A stretch of DNA of 64,000 nt from Scytalidium lignicola (lineage: Eukaryota > Ascomycota > Leotiomycetes), in assembly GCA_002812745.2 (NCBI GenBank), contig NCSJ02000163.1:1-64000 (forward strand), in the 5' to 3' direction. A program made the translations under genes and the position numbers. Shown here in pieces: positions 25,513 to 35,789 of this stretch. Position 1 is the stretch's first letter, and each line of letters starts with the position of its first letter. The notes under the pieces are model-generated. The model searched no databases. It had not been told where the DNA came from and worked only from the letters and a program-made list of their open reading frames with translations.

Positions 25513-26389
25513 ATGGGTTTGGAGCCGTTTGCAGAAGTCCAAGGCGGTGGATCCTTAATCATAGCATGGCAGATTAGGAACAAGAGAGTCTTAGTCATTG
25601 GGGGAGGAGATGTGAGTGCCTCAGTCTAATTTTTTTTAAAAAAAGCCCTCTAGTCGCTGATATATAATTAGGTCGCGGCGGGTCGGATCTTAAACGTTCT
25701 CAATGCAGATGCTAAGGTAACAGTGGTCTCCCCGCAAGATGGATTAAATCCCGAAGTCGCATATCGGATAGAAAAGGGGCAGGTGGAATACATTGACCGT
25801 AAATTTGAGCCCTCGGATTTGGATAATGTAGATATGGTCCTCAGCGCGGTCGACGACCCTGAAGCTTCAACAGAGATATGGAAACTATGCAAAGAAAAGA
25901 GAATAGCGGCAAATATTGCGGATGTGCCATCGGAATGTGATTTCTACTTCGGAAGCGTTCATCGCGATGGGCCACTGCAGGTTATGGTTAGCACAAATGG
26001 GAAAGGGCCGAGGCTTGCAAATATTATCAGACGATCCATTGCGGAGAAGCTTCCAGATAATTTGGGAGAAGCTATTACGAAAGTCGGCAAGCTAAGACAG
26101 ATGTTGAGGAAGATAGCACCGAATCCAGAGGATGGCCCAAAGCGAATGGCCTGGTAAGAACGACGTTGCATTCTAGTGTTGGGCTTGTTGTTGACTTCTA
26201 AACAGGATGGTAAGAGTTAGTGATACATATTCCCTGGATGATCTCTGTGAGATGACAGAAGTGGACATGGCGGCACTGTTGAAGTTCTACGTCTCAAATG
26301 AGGTTCCTTGCTTAAGCTCTTTGAGGGTAATGCGGGGGGAGTATGATGCCTTTGACGGATCCTTTGGCTTCTGTGTTGGATGGGGATAA
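25513..26389 (+). CDS. MET8: Siroheme synthase: precorrin-2 dehydrogenase / sirohydrochlorin ferrochelatase (Met8 type)
   Basis: Three exons (25513–25611, 25672–26153, 26206–26389) encode 254 residues, near the 274 of yeast Met8. The Rossmann motif is built across the first intron (VLVIGGGD joined to VAAGRILN). NIADVPSECDFYFGSV carries the conserved aspartate region that serves both activities, and STNGKGPRLANIIRRSI is the family's substrate-site motif. A helical C-terminal domain follows. The enzyme uses NAD to oxidise precorrin-2 and then inserts iron to give siroheme, the cofactor of sulfite and nitrite reductases. The last ~30 residues (after LLKFYVSNEVP) look unlike a typical family end, so the extreme C-terminus may be misread or diverged. 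Confidence 0.9.
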
Positions 26390-26831
26390 AAATGTTGAAA
26401 ATATATCCAACATTTGTAAAATTTACGGTAATGATTGTATAACACTTCGAAATCTAGAGCGGGTCTTTAGAGCTCTAGATATGAAATGATCCAACCAGAG
26501 CTTAAGGAGAGAAAGTAGTGTACATGTACAGAGAAGGCACTATGCTGAAGTCTGAGATGACAGGATCCCACCTTATTACATAAAGCAGAAACATTAGCAA
26601 TCATGGGCCTTGTTAGGATTGGTGGTCCGTTGCTGGAGTTAATACCAGCCTCTGAAGAATCAAGATATGCAAACCAGGTACTGCATAGAGGTGTAGCTCA
26701 CCGAATTTGAGAGGGAACTACAGTATGATAGGAAGCATCACGTGATGATAAGGTAAAATTTGTGAAACCTTCTCGCCAAGAGTTTCTTTCGCAAGGGGAT
26801 CCACTTCCCCAGAGAGCCAAGGCAAAAGAAA

Positions 26832-26866
26832 GTCAGTTTAAGCTCTTGGCAAGAGCTTAAACTGAC
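26832..26866. repeat. 35-bp perfect inverted repeat (17-bp arms, 1-nt centre)
   Basis: GTCAGTTTAAGCTCTTG is followed by a single G (26849) and then its exact reverse complement. Every one of the 17 pairs matches. It lies about 440 bp downstream of the MET8 stop in a gene-poor stretch. It could form a cruciform or RNA hairpin, or be a palindromic protein-binding site or mobile-element remnant; no target-site duplication was evident. Confidence 0.95.
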
Positions 26867-28747
26867 CCGCAATAACTTTAATTATCTCAGAAGTCAACCA
26901 CCTCACGCATGAAAATCATGAGAAACGGCTTCGCAAGCGACTTTGAAGCAAGTGGATGCGACATTTTGATGATGTATTTTGTACCCCTCCACTTTATTTT
27001 CTTATGACGAGGCATTTAAAGGTCCCAGATGTCACTGACGAGAGAGAGCCCCTCGATCAGGCTATGCGAAAACGCCTCACACCACACACGGAAGCAGCAC
27101 CTTCCCCGTTTGATGGTTTGAGTGCAGCACCAACCTGAAGCTGGAGATGTCTGCTTAAGATATAAACTCCTACCTTCGGGTATGTAATATTTTTAATCCA
27201 CTGCCAAATTTAGAGTGCCCACATTGTGGACACCTTTTGGATTCGAATTTAAGTTCACAGCAAAGTCGTCTAGAGAGTGGGCGAAGCTCTATTACTGGAA
27301 TATATTTCTTTGTTATTTTATCGACCCCGCCAGTTTTCGCTCTGCTTACTGCGACTGTGACTGTGCGCACTGGAGGTCCTAAAGATAGATGCATTCCCAA
27401 TACGTAGATTATTGGCGACCGAAGACAAAAAAACTATCGACAATGCGGAAATTATGTGGACCTCCCTCACTATCGGTGATGGTTTTTAAAGTAACTTATT
27501 ACCTTTACGAATTATGAGAGGGCCCTGTCCACCAGATCTCGATAAGAGCGAGCAGCAAATTACTGGCAGAAAATGCCCAGAATTCTCAGAATGCACAGTG
27601 CCGTCGCTAACGCCCCAACCCCACAAAGCTTGTCTAGGCCAATTAAGGGCGTTGCGGTGCTTGGCATGGGCGAAATGGCGCATGACTTGCGGACAACCGT
27701 AACATGATTTTCCCTCCATCACCCTGCTGCAAACTTCCCAGTCCACGACCTCGACAGCCACTGATAAGTTAGTGCATGTTTATTGGCTCAGCCAGACGAC
27801 ATAGCAACGGCCATCCCATCTGCGTAATCTCTGGCTTCCTTTCGGTGACTTCAGCAACGATAAGAGTGTTGTGCGTGATAGGTGACTCCTGCCATTCTGG
27901 ACCACCTCCAGCCCCAGGTTGGCTCGCCCTTGGCTTTCTATTTCTGTCGCAATTGGCACCGCCTGGAATGCGTGCTCTTTCATTATTGCAACCGTGACTT
28001 TACAGGACAGCGTCTCTCATAAGTCTCCCCATTGCTGTGTACCTCGGCGACTGGGTACTGTACTGTACCACTTCTGGCTGCGTGGCAGCCCAAGCAGCCG
28101 ACCCGTTCGAGCATGTTCCAGAATCATGACTGCTTTTTGCATGTGCTTTGAATGTATTCAAATGTCATATCATGATTTCATCTGGTAGCACATGTATCTG
28201 ATTGATTCTTAATCAGTGGTAGCGAGTAAGTGGCTTGGAAATATTGAAGAGAAAGAGATGAGGAAACCACTTCATCCTTTAGTGTCGTGTCATGAGGCCG
28301 TATTAATCCAAACTACGAGAGATGGCGCACAAACTTCAATTGCCACAAAGCCTTCGATAGCTCATCACACATAGGGGATGTCTCAGTTAGTGATCCTTCA
28401 GGCTCAATCACACTCGTACATCTCAGCACGAATAGGTCCAACAGTTGCGGGTATGCAACTGTGAGCAATATCCACGGGCGTGGGTCCTTGAACTGCCCAA
28501 AAAAANGTTCAAGCTGAGACAAGGGTTGTGGTGACAACCAAAACAAGGTGGGATTGAACTTTCCAGTCTGGCCTAGCAATATGCCCTTGCATGATCCCGC
28601 TCACCTTCCCTTGTTGATGGGAGGGGGGATGTCAATCTTTTCTCGCCCCAATGTCTGTCCCGCATCGCCCAGGCTTGCATGTCGGCCCATGTCTTATGTT
28701 GATTCATTATTCAAGGATGGCATGATTCCAATCCTGCTATAGGTCCA

Positions 28748-28762
28748 GATAAGCAGGATAAG
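28748..28762 (+). promoter_or_regulatory. Paired GATA motifs (candidate AreA/NIT2 sites)
   Basis: Two GATAAG motifs at 28748–28753 and 28757–28762, same orientation, lie about 230–240 bp upstream of the ammonium transporter start. Closely spaced HGATAR elements are the known binding pattern of AreA/NIT2 nitrogen regulators, which activate ammonium permease genes under nitrogen limitation. Function here is inferred from motif and position. Confidence 0.55.
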
Positions 28763-28990
28763 AGATCTTGGATGCGTCGAGCTACGGACATTACTCCAAT
28801 TTTTGAGCTTTGCTCTTTATATATGTTGCCCCTCCCCGCCTCTTCTGTCTTGGTAAATTTGTTGTGCTCACCCATCCCTTCTCTCCCAAGCTATCTGGCT
28901 GGGTGGTCTCCTCAGTCATCCTCAGAAATATTATATCTGAAAGTAGAGCGTTCTTTTCCATTTTCTCACGGCCAACCTCGCCCAAAAATA

Positions 28991-30578
28991 ATGTCGTTGC
29001 TATACGCCAATTCCACCACACCATGGCTAGATACGGGCGACAATGCTTGGCAGTTGACTGCCGCCTCCCTGGTTGCGCTCCAGAGTGTACCGGGTCTCGT
29101 GGTGCTGTACGTATTAATCAATTGGCGCTCTTATTAATGGATTTTTAATTTTCTATAGCTATGCTGGCATTATGCGCAGTAAATGGGCAATCAACAGCGC
29201 GTTTATGGCGCTCTATGGCTTTTCCGCTACCTTAATATGTTGGGTCCTATGGGCTTACAAAGTCGGGTTTGGCATCTACATGTTACCATTCGCAGGCCGG
29301 CCGGGTCCAGTGGTTACGATAGGGAAGGAACTCAGTCAGTCCTATTTGCCTTCAGCCGGTGTCTATCAAAATTTCCCCCTCGCGACCATGATCTATTTCC
29401 AGTTCGTTTTCGCTGGCATCACCATAGTCATTTTGGCAGGTGCATTGCTAGGTCGCATGAATTTTACCGCATGGATGCTCTTTGTACCTTTGTGGATCAC
29501 CTTCTCATACTGCATTGGAGCTTACAGTCTTTGGGGAGGTGGGTTTCTCTTCCAAAGAGGTGTTATCGATTATTCTGGAGGTTATGTCATCCATTTGTCA
29601 AGTGGAACTGCAGGTTTTGTAGCCGCAAACTGGCTAGGTCCACGTCTGCCTGAGGACCGCGCTGATTCTCGCCCAAATAATATCCTGTGTGTTCTTATTG
29701 GCGCTGGAATCCTCTGGATAGGCTGGAACGGTTTCAACGGTGGCGATCCATATGCTGCCTCCGCTGACGCTGGTGTTGCCGTGTTGAATACTAATGTCAC
29801 CACTGCTATGAGCCTGCTTTGTTGGACCATCTGCGACATGATCTATTACAAGAAACCGTCTGTTCTAGGAGCAGTCCAAGGAATGATCACTGGCCTTGTT
29901 GCTATTACCCCTGCAGCAGGTGTTGTAGCTGGCTGGGGAGCTATCTGCATCGGATTCGCCAGTGGCACGATTCCATGGGTGACTATGAATATTATAGGCA
30001 AAAAAGTCGCATATTTCCAGAAGGTTGATGATGTATTGGGCATCTTCCATACTCACTGCATTGCTGGTTTTGTTGGAGGCTTTTCCGTTGGATTGTTCGC
30101 TACTGTTGAGGGATGTGCGGCCTTTGGTCTCACGAATGCGGGTGGTGCTATTGATGGTAATGGAAGACAAGTGTGGCTACAGTAAGAAGATAATTTTCTC
30201 ATTCTGTATCGTGGTAATATTTCGTACTGACAAGTAATTCTTTTTAGGATCGTTGGTGCCTTATTTGTTATCGGTTGGAATATCGTTTGGACCTCTCTGA
30301 TCATGTTATTCATCAAATACGTCTGCCGCATTCCCCTCCGCATGACTGAAGAAGAACTTCTCGCTGGTGATGATGCTGTCCATGGGGAAGCAGCTTATGT
30401 GTTGGGTCCTTGTGAGGCCCACCAGCATCCCATCACTGGCCACTACGCTGGCAAATCGGGGGCAACTGGTGAACTAGGATTGGGTGGAGTTACCATTGGA
30501 CATGATCCCCATGATGCTGATCCTAAGGCACAAGGGCCAGATAAGAGTAGCGGGAGTGGAGAAATCAAGACCGATTGA
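28991..30578 (+). CDS. Ammonium transporter (Amt/Mep family)
   Basis: Three exons (28991–29106, 29159–30181, 30248–30578) encode 489 residues. Membrane segments characteristic of Amt/Mep proteins run throughout, starting at [19 protein letters not shown]. Family signatures include [37 protein letters not shown] (with a pore-lining histidine), [13 protein letters not shown] and [12 protein letters not shown] (with the second pore histidine region). The C-terminal cytosolic tail (ITGHYAGKS … [10 protein letters not shown]) is hydrophilic. The protein imports ammonium across the plasma membrane, and some paralogues act as ammonium sensors for filamentous growth. Two GATAAG sites upstream fit nitrogen-regulated expression. 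Which Mep paralogue it is cannot be said. Confidence 0.95.
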
Positions 30579-31525
30579 TTTTGGAGGTTCTTTATTGGCG
30601 CATTGCATTATTGGCATTGCTTGACGTGCGGTATATACATAACTCATAGTATTGTGCAAGGGGAGCGAAATTGAGGATTGTCATTATTTTGGATACCAAT
30701 ATTAGTTAGCCATTTAATTTTGTAGAAAAGCATACCGACTATCTTCTAATATATCTCTCTCTGTTATATTTGCACTGACTATGTATTTTAAAGCTCTCCA
30801 TCTATTCTAGATTCAATTCGCTGACTGTGAACTGCTTTATGCCTTAACATATAAGGCATCTATTGAAACCAGGTCCGAACGCACTTTATGTCCGACATCC
30901 GACATCCGACACTTCTCCGCCGCATCCCAAGCTCACAGCCTCACTGACAAGTGATTTCCAACTGCCCGTCGGAGTAATACACACGTTTTGCCCGCAAGGC
31001 TGTGGAACCGCCGTGACGTGGACTGAGGCTTTTAAAGTCAGCCTACCTCCATAATGCATTGAGGCAGACTGAAAGAAATGCATTCCATTGGCTCGAAGGC
31101 ACATATAGGTGGGTAGTCGAACGACAATGTTTGGTACCGTAGGTGAACTTCCCGTCCCACAGATTGAGAGAGGGGTTGGTTATATAAAGTAGAGAAGTGT
31201 AAGGTAAAGCTGTTTTTGTTCTTGAATCCTTTTATCTCCGAGCACAGATCGGACCTGGTCTAGATTAGGTTTCTCGTGTCGATAACTCTTCTTTTCAAGC
31301 TCGATCAATGAGTTTTGGGGTAACCTACACCCATATAAGACAAGTTTCCATTGATAAAAGTATTGCTCGTGGTGTGACTACGCGAGTTAATTATCAATTT
31401 CATTTAGAGTTTTAGAATATCTGTTGTGTTTTGTATCCATCTATTATCTACACCAGACACACACAACTCGAAAATCAAACATCTTCCACCCCATCTATTC
31501 GTCGTGATAATCCAAAAGGGAAAAA
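30579..31525. other. Intergenic region with a short tandem repeat
   Basis: About 950 bp between the ammonium transporter and a small plus-strand gene. It includes three tandem TCCGACA units (30891–30911). The 3' half probably serves as promoter and leader of the small gene. No coding frame was convincing. Confidence 0.5.
30891..30911. repeat. Three tandem copies of a 7-mer (TCCGACA)
   Basis: Three perfect head-to-tail units in an intergenic region. Confidence 0.9.
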
Positions 31526-31918
31526 ATGTGTCGCCGTAACAGAAATTCATACTACGGGAACCGTTCGCGTGGGTGTGGCAGAAGTCCGAATTACCAGAAC
31601 AGAAACGGTCTTATTGACAATATAATCACTGCGCTGGTATCTCGACAGCAACAACAACAACAACAACAAGGATATTATGGCGGACAACAACGAGGAAATG
31701 GGTTTGCAATTGGCAATATGCAGAGAGGAGTTACTACTGGCGGTGGTGGATACTATCCTGGAAATGGATATAGCAATGTGCAGAGAGCTCCTGCCGCTGG
31801 ATATTATCAAGGAAGTGAGAAAAGAGATGAGAAGTGGGAGGATTGGAATCAACATCAGGGTAGGAGGGATGGGGCTAATCCGCCTACTTATGGAGATGTC
31901 ATGGATAACAGGGCCTAA
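31526..31918 (+). CDS. Small Gln/Gly/Tyr/Asn-rich low-complexity protein ending with a PPxY motif
   Basis: A single open frame of 130 residues starts at the ATG after an A-rich leader (AAAAAATG). The N-terminus is rich in Arg/Asn/Tyr (MCRRNRNSYYGNRSRGCG), followed by a glutamine run from CAA codons (about 31649–31672) and repeated GGYYPGNGY- and GYYQGS-like segments. The acidic/charged tail ends with NPPTYGDVMDNRA, which contains a PPxY motif of the kind bound by WW domains of Rsp5/NEDD4 ligases. I do not recognise a family. Composition resembles prion-like or RNA-granule proteins; the absence of signal peptide and membrane segments suggests an intracellular protein. Coding status rests on composition and an open frame, so moderate confidence only. 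Confidence 0.55.
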   Translation: MCRRNRNSYYGNRSRGCGRSPNYQNRNGLIDNIITALVSRQQQQQQQQGYYGGQQRGNGFAIGNMQRGVTTGGGGYYPGNGYSNVQRAPAAGYYQGSEKRDEKWEDWNQHQGRRDGANPPTYGDVMDNRA

Positions 31919-32200
31919 GGTTGATATGGAATATATGAAGTTTGATCTTTGAGTTGGATTTACTGGATGAGGCTTCTAGGGCCTTTTGTTTTGTTAATGT
32001 GACTGGCTTTGACCTTTTTTNATATAAAAAAAAAGGGAAATATGACCTTACGCTCAATATATGAATTTAATATAGTAAGGACACTCTCGTGGAATAAGGA
32101 CATCACGCCTGCATCGAGTCTCGATGCCCGGATCTTTTCTACACATGTTCAGTGAAATTAGTGCAGTGTTATTCCTGTTCTACATTAACTCTAAATTGAT

Positions 32201-32845
32201 CTATATCAAAACAGCGAAAGTTGATTCTCCTTCAACCAAGTCAATTTCATTCTTTTCCAGCTTTACAACATGCGCATGTGTCGGTCCGTTATCGATATCT
32301 TTTAGAAACTTTTTGAGTTCGTTCTCGTTGCCTTGAGCTTCGCCTTCTACCTGCATATAATTTATCAGCTGAGCAGCTCAACGCTGGAAAAGCGCCACTG
32401 TAAAATTAACAAACGGAACATGGTATAAACGCTGGGACCGTACTTTGCCGTTGCGAGTATTCTTGACCCACCCTGTGAGGTGGTATTCTAAGGCCCGTTT
32501 CCTAGTGAAATATCTTCCTGAGTGTTAGATAATGTCTAGTTATACAATTATAACAAGTCCTTTTTCAGTTCTCATTGGGCTTTCATTCGGCTACTTCAAG
32601 GCCAAAGGGAACGAGGGCGATAAATACCGAAAACCAACACCTAGTTTGAGATTAGCGAATCAATGGAAACTACAGACATGTAATACTAAATGAGATATCT
32701 TTAAATAAGGGGCATTATCCTGATTCTCACCTTGTACTGAGCCGTGAACACGAAAGAAGACCTGAGAACAACGTCAGAACGGAGATCATCCCAAGATGAT
32801 AATTTCCAGCTCAAAATGATGATGATTTCTTACCCGTTTATTCAT
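32201..32845 (-). CDS. Acylphosphatase, five exons including 12-nt and 13-nt exons
   Basis: No single frame reveals this gene; I assembled it by splicing on the minus strand: 32845–32834, 32761–32731, 32640–32628, 32513–32444, 32350–32201, total 276 nt, 91 residues, the usual family size. The product starts MNKRVFFRVHGSVQGVGFR and continues to GWVKNTRNGKVEGEAQG, then FLKDIDNGPTHAHVVKLEK, all hallmarks of acylphosphatases. The catalytic arginine (VQGVxFR) and asparagine (GWVKNT) are both present. Exon 1 codes only four residues and exon 3 is 13 nt, encoding the VGFR part. The enzyme hydrolyses carboxyl-phosphate bonds such as in acetyl phosphate or 1,3-bisphosphoglycerate in the cytosol. Intron ends are GT–AG throughout; the acceptor of exon 4 (GGAAG|A) is the least typical. 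Confidence 0.9.
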
Positions 32846-34124
32846 CTTTCACAAGGCTTATTTTCTTTCACAGTTGATTGTTATTGAAAGCCTTTGACCC
32901 TCTGTGGGCAAATACTTGAAAGCATCTGAACAGAACACTCTGGGTCTGAGGTGGACCCCATCGTCATGCTGTACATCTATCGGTGGGGGAAGGCCGGCAG
33001 AATCGACCAAATTGGGAGGCGGTCTAAATGAACCGTTCCAACCACATCCAACTTCTTCCTAGTTATGCTCTTTCAGATTTGAAATGGATACTAATCTAAT
33101 GGATCGTCCATCAATTGATGCAAATGCTAAATGTTTTTGTGTATAGATTGTTCTCTATTACTTTAGTACAACTTACAACTTACAAGCTTCTGTGAATTTG
33201 ATGAAGTGGACTATTAAGATCCTTTGTCAAAAATCCCTCAATACTACTGTAACGGGGCTTCTCTGTGATTTGATTAGGCAGGTGTCAGCCGACAGTTTGA
33301 GAAGGCATCAAATGAGGAGATTGATAATTATTGGAGCTTCTTGAGAGTTGAGAATCTCTTTTAGGGAAGCTGCATCTATGACCGGGGGTGCTTACATGGG
33401 CGTATTCTGTATGGGTATGGGCAGGGATACTGCCATTCGCTTAAAAACAAAGACATGGATCTAGATGCGCTAGCCCCCGATTCATGCGCATACGTTTGGA
33501 GCTTTGCCAGTCGGAAACAAACATCAACGTTTGGCATTGCGGCAGAGTGCAGGACGGCGTGAACCAATGCTCGATATTGGAGCATATAGCAAATGGTGAG
33601 GTGACTCATGCAGGTCGGTTGACTGCTGGAAGAATTCTCAATCGACGATCTACCAACCTCTAGGCAGCTACGGTACTCTATCCCATGTGATCGATCTATC
33701 ATACCAGTCCTTCAAGATTTTCTCAGACTATGTTATATGGATCTTCGAAGCATCAAGGGCTGCACGGCAATCGATTACGTCGATGCACACATTCTTCTGC
33801 CATCCCCTGCCCGGGTTGGGGATTTGGTTGGATACTGTACATGCACCGGTGTCCTTGCGTCCATGGACTTAGTGTGGTAAGGGGCCCGACAGCCTGATCG
33901 AGAACTGGCGCCTAGTTGCCTTACAACTTGGTTTGACTTGAGGCACAGTACCTCTATCTATATATTGAAACCAACGCTCCTATAAAGTTAAGTATTCTCA
34001 TTCTTAGTCTCATTCTCATAATCGCCATTCTCCAACTTCTCTCTTCTATACGACCTGTTTCTTTTGACTTTCACACGATTAGTTTGGCCAAGGAAACTTG
34101 CCACTCTCTTGTTACATATTCAAT
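32846..34124. promoter_or_regulatory. Divergent intergenic region between acylphosphatase and AAA ATPase
   Basis: About 1.28 kb with start codons of the two flanking genes facing away from each other. A 108-residue minus-strand frame at 33376–33702 has no recognisable domain and I do not call it. The last 200 bp before the ATPase are pyrimidine-rich on the plus strand. Confidence 0.5.
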
Positions 34125-35789
34125 ATGGACACTAAGATCTCCCGGCCATTGTCTGCTAATGACCGTACGGAAAGTCTCCTGCTCGGAGCAAGAGAGCATT
34201 TCGGTGGGCCAAGAACCTCTACCGAGCTGATCTTCCTCGAACTTCTTAAGGAAGCTTATCCTGAATGTAAGGTTGTCTGCACTCTAGCGTCGAAGTGCGA
34301 CCTCCTGGGTTACTCTGCAGCTGGCTATGCCACGGCAGAGATTGATCTGGACCAATCCATCGACATCACCCGATCATACAAGGAGCCAGGAGCACGTCTG
34401 AAAAAGGAACCTGGCGTCTTGAACAACCATGTCCGATTTGGCAAATGGAAATACATTTGGCAGGATTTTGAGTTTGCCGTCTATGAAGTCGAATATACTC
34501 CTGACTTCCGCCATCCCGTGAGGCTCTTCTTTCTGCTTGAACAATCCTCTCCGGCAGCTAATGAAGAAGGAGTATCTACAATAGACCAGTTACTCCTGGC
34601 AGCTGGTGCCTGGAGCTCGGAGCTGCACGAAGAAATCTATGTTTTCGACGATGCATACTGGACTAAAGATCGTGAGTTGTGGGAGAGCGTCCAGGGTTCC
34701 TCCTGGGATAATGTTATCCTCAACCCCGAGATGAAAAACAACCTCATGACCGATGTCAACAGTTTCTTCGATAATCAAAAGCTCTACAAAAAGCTAGCAG
34801 TCCCCTGGAAGCGTGGTTTAATCTTCCATGGCATCCCCGGAAATGGAAAGACTTTGTCCATCAAAGCAATCATTAACGCCCTTCAGGCACGCGAAGAGCC
34901 CGTCCCTTCTCTCTATGTGAAATCTTTCGACAACTGCAAAGGCAAGAAATTCTCTATCCGGGAAATCTTCAAAAAGGCACGCATCATGGCACCATGCTTG
35001 CTTATCTTCGAAGATATCGATAGTCTCGTGGAAGAAAAGACACGCAGCTATTTCCTGAACGAAGTGGATGGCCTCGAGTCTAACGAAGGTATCCTAATGA
35101 TCGGTTCCACCAACCATCTGAATCATCTCGATCCAGCTATCTCCAAACGTCCCAGCCGCTTTGATCGGAAATACCATTTTAAACTTCCAAACGAAGATGA
35201 AAGAGCCGCCTATGTGCGTTTCTGGCAAAGCAAGCTGGATGGGAGTGACATGGTTAGTTTCCCCGATGAGGTTGTGGACGTGGTGGCCAAGTGGACGGAA
35301 GGTTTCAGCTTTGCTTATCTGAAGGAGTTGTTTGTCATTACGCTTCTTACTATTGCAAGGGGCGGTGAAGTTGGAGATGACACTGCTGCAGAGGATAATG
35401 CACAGAGCGAGAGTGGATCTTCAACCGACGGCACTGTTGTCATTTCCAACGAAGATGCGCAGGAAGCTGCAAAAGCTGACAAGATAGATGAAACCAAGCA
35501 GCAAAATCCTTCTCTTCCAGCTAAGGATGGTGAAAAGATAGGTGAAGGTGCTCCTGCAACTCCCACCCCTCCGGCGAAGAAACGAACCGTTCCAGTGGTT
35601 CCTATCCCAGAGCACATCCAAGATAATATTATATTGAAGATTATCCACCGCCAGACTAAATCGCTTCTTGAGGAGATGGATAATACGAAGGAGGATGATT
35701 GGCCATCTGATAAGAGGAGGGGAATTGGGTTTGCTGATCCAAATATGATGCTATACGAGCAGATGAAACGGATGGCTAGCTGTGATTAA
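34125..35789 (+). CDS. Intronless AAA ATPase (uncharacterised fungal family)
   Basis: A single exon encodes 554 residues from the ATG at 34125 (MDTKISRPLSANDRTESLLL); a longer frame upstream has no ATG. The N-terminal ~200 residues form a domain I do not recognise, seen in fungal AAA proteins. The ATPase core has Walker A GIPGNGKT (residues 236–243), Walker B LLIFEDIDSL, sensor-1 STNHLNHLDPAI, and RPSRFDRKYHF with likely arginine fingers. After the core a Ser/Thr/Glu-rich linker and a short charged C-terminus follow. Database names for relatives include proteasome-activating nucleotidase-like or generic AAA; no true Rpt function is implied. It is the only long gene in the window without an intron and sits in a gene-poor stretch next to a decayed gene. 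Confidence 0.85.
   Translation: MDTKISRPLSANDRTESLLLGAREHFGGPRTSTELIFLELLKEAYPECKVVCTLASKCDLLGYSAAGYATAEIDLDQSIDITRSYKEPGARLKKEPGVLNNHVRFGKWKYIWQDFEFAVYEVEYTPDFRHPVRLFFLLEQSSPAANEEGVSTIDQLLLAAGAWSSELHEEIYVFDDAYWTKDRELWESVQGSSWDNVILNPEMKNNLMTDVNSFFDNQKLYKKLAVPWKRGLIFHGIPGNGKTLSIKAIINALQAREEPVPSLYVKSFDNCKGKKFSIREIFKKARIMAPCLLIFEDIDSLVEEKTRSYFLNEVDGLESNEGILMIGSTNHLNHLDPAISKRPSRFDRKYHFKLPNEDERAAYVRFWQSKLDGSDMVSFPDEVVDVVAKWTEGFSFAYLKELFVITLLTIARGGEVGDDTAAEDNAQSESGSSTDGTVVISNEDAQEAAKADKIDETKQQNPSLPAKDGEKIGEGAPATPTPPAKKRTVPVVPIPEHIQDNIILKIIHRQTKSLLEEMDNTKEDDWPSDKRRGIGFADPNMMLYEQMKRMASCD

Larger units (their letters stand above)
26390..28990. other. Gene-poor 2.6-kb region upstream of the ammonium transporter
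   Basis: No convincing gene was found. The region contains a 35-bp palindrome (26832–26866), a short frame with a CPHCGH motif (about 27190–27390, plus) and a minus-strand frame at 28313–28579, neither with a recognisable domain, plus an N at 28506. The last few hundred bases should be the promoter of the ammonium transporter and carry paired GATA sites. It could hold non-coding RNA or relics too decayed to recognise. Confidence 0.5.

Noticed and set aside
27190..27400. Plus-strand frame with a CPHCGH motif as a zinc-ribbon gene
   Set aside because: Only one Cys pair is present, no second pair or start codon is nearby, and the rest resembles no known protein.
28313..28579. An 88-residue minus-strand frame near the ammonium transporter
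   Set aside because: It spans an N next to an A run, has no recognisable domain and no supporting splice sites.
31547..31855. A hydrophobic minus-strand frame opposite the Q/G/Y-rich gene
   Set aside because: Its composition follows from the antisense of CAA and GGA/TAT repeats; it has no independent support.
33376..33702. A 108-residue minus-strand frame between acylphosphatase and the AAA ATPase
   Set aside because: No domain, unlikely composition and no neighbouring exon pattern.
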